A DNA stretch of 38,925 nucleotides from SFEL01 sp963640685 (GTDB lineage Bacteria > Bacillota > Clostridia > Christensenellales > CAG-138): assembly GCA_963640685.1 (NCBI GenBank), contig CAVIAA010000020.1:1-38925 (forward strand), read 5' to 3'. Positions 38,921-38,925 of the stretch are shown piece by piece. The notes beneath the pieces were generated by a model that made no database searches, had not been told where the DNA came from, and saw only the letters and a program-made list of their open reading frames with translations. How positions within the stretch are numbered: the first letter of the stretch is position 1; each line of letters opens with the position of its first letter. A program made the translations under genes and the position numbers.

Positions 38921-38925
38921 GCCTG

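Noticed and set aside
1..38925. CRISPR arrays, tRNA or rRNA genes, transposases and prophage genes
   Set aside because: I looked for regular spaced repeats, cloverleaf-like stretches and typical mobile-element proteins and found none I could support.

Overview
This window looks like a chromosomal stretch from an anaerobic, fairly GC-rich member of the Bacillota (class Clostridia, probably an Oscillospirales- or Christensenellales-type gut bacterium). The signs are strong AGGAGG-type ribosome sites, many lipoproteins with a short lipobox, clostridial two-component families (an AgrC-like GHKL kinase with a LytTR regulator), and an oxygen-sensitive-looking set of molybdenum and multi-[4Fe-4S] proteins. 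The species is an inference. No rRNA, tRNA, CRISPR array, transposase or phage gene is visible.

Layout. (1) 1-969: a truncated TVP38/VTT membrane protein diverges from a rhodanese-like lipoprotein that ends in a strong terminator. (2) 975-3441: a single AT-richer gene encoding an N6-adenine DNA methyltransferase, probably fused to a nuclease (type IIG-like), lies between two copies of a 13-bp direct repeat, as a small insertion would. (3) 3545-9244, minus strand: an uncharacterised seven-gene envelope-type operon (zinc-ribbon/Pro-Gln-rich membrane protein, two lipoproteins, an AIM24-family protein, a DUF6935-like protein, a DUF4428-like zinc protein and a small membrane-anchored protein). (4) 9403-12688, minus strand: a signalling operon with a membrane sensor that has lost kinase motifs, a soluble PAS-type histidine kinase and a LuxR-type regulator. 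A TPR/MORN lipoprotein follows at 12795-13904.

(5) 14181-34333 is the most interesting region: a catabolic cluster around a molybdopterin enzyme. Two overlapping LysR regulators and an opine dehydrogenase-family gene face a nine-gene plus-strand operon: two Asp/Glu racemase-maleate isomerase paralogues, two MmgE/PrpD paralogues, an FAD/NAD-dependent oxidoreductase, a cytoplasmic Mo-bisMGD catalytic subunit, its four-cluster iron-sulfur partner, and an ornithine cyclodeaminase/mu-crystallin protein. Facing it on the minus strand are an M20 amidohydrolase, a pair of membrane proteins (one DUF5058-like) and an SLC13-type carrier. The late Mo-cofactor genes follow: mobB, moeA and a mobA-type gene fused to a kinase-like domain. 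A plausible reading is import of an N-substituted or iminodicarboxylate-type substrate, hydrolysis, racemisation/hydration and imine chemistry, with redox steps through a soluble FAD-FeS-Mo chain. The substrate is not determined by the sequence.

(6) 34566-38920: an AgrC/AgrA-like two-component pair with an ADP-ribosylglycohydrolase, then a PhzF-family isomerase and a cupin. Two near-identical 90-bp repeats, each containing the same promoter-like elements, precede the two transcription units.
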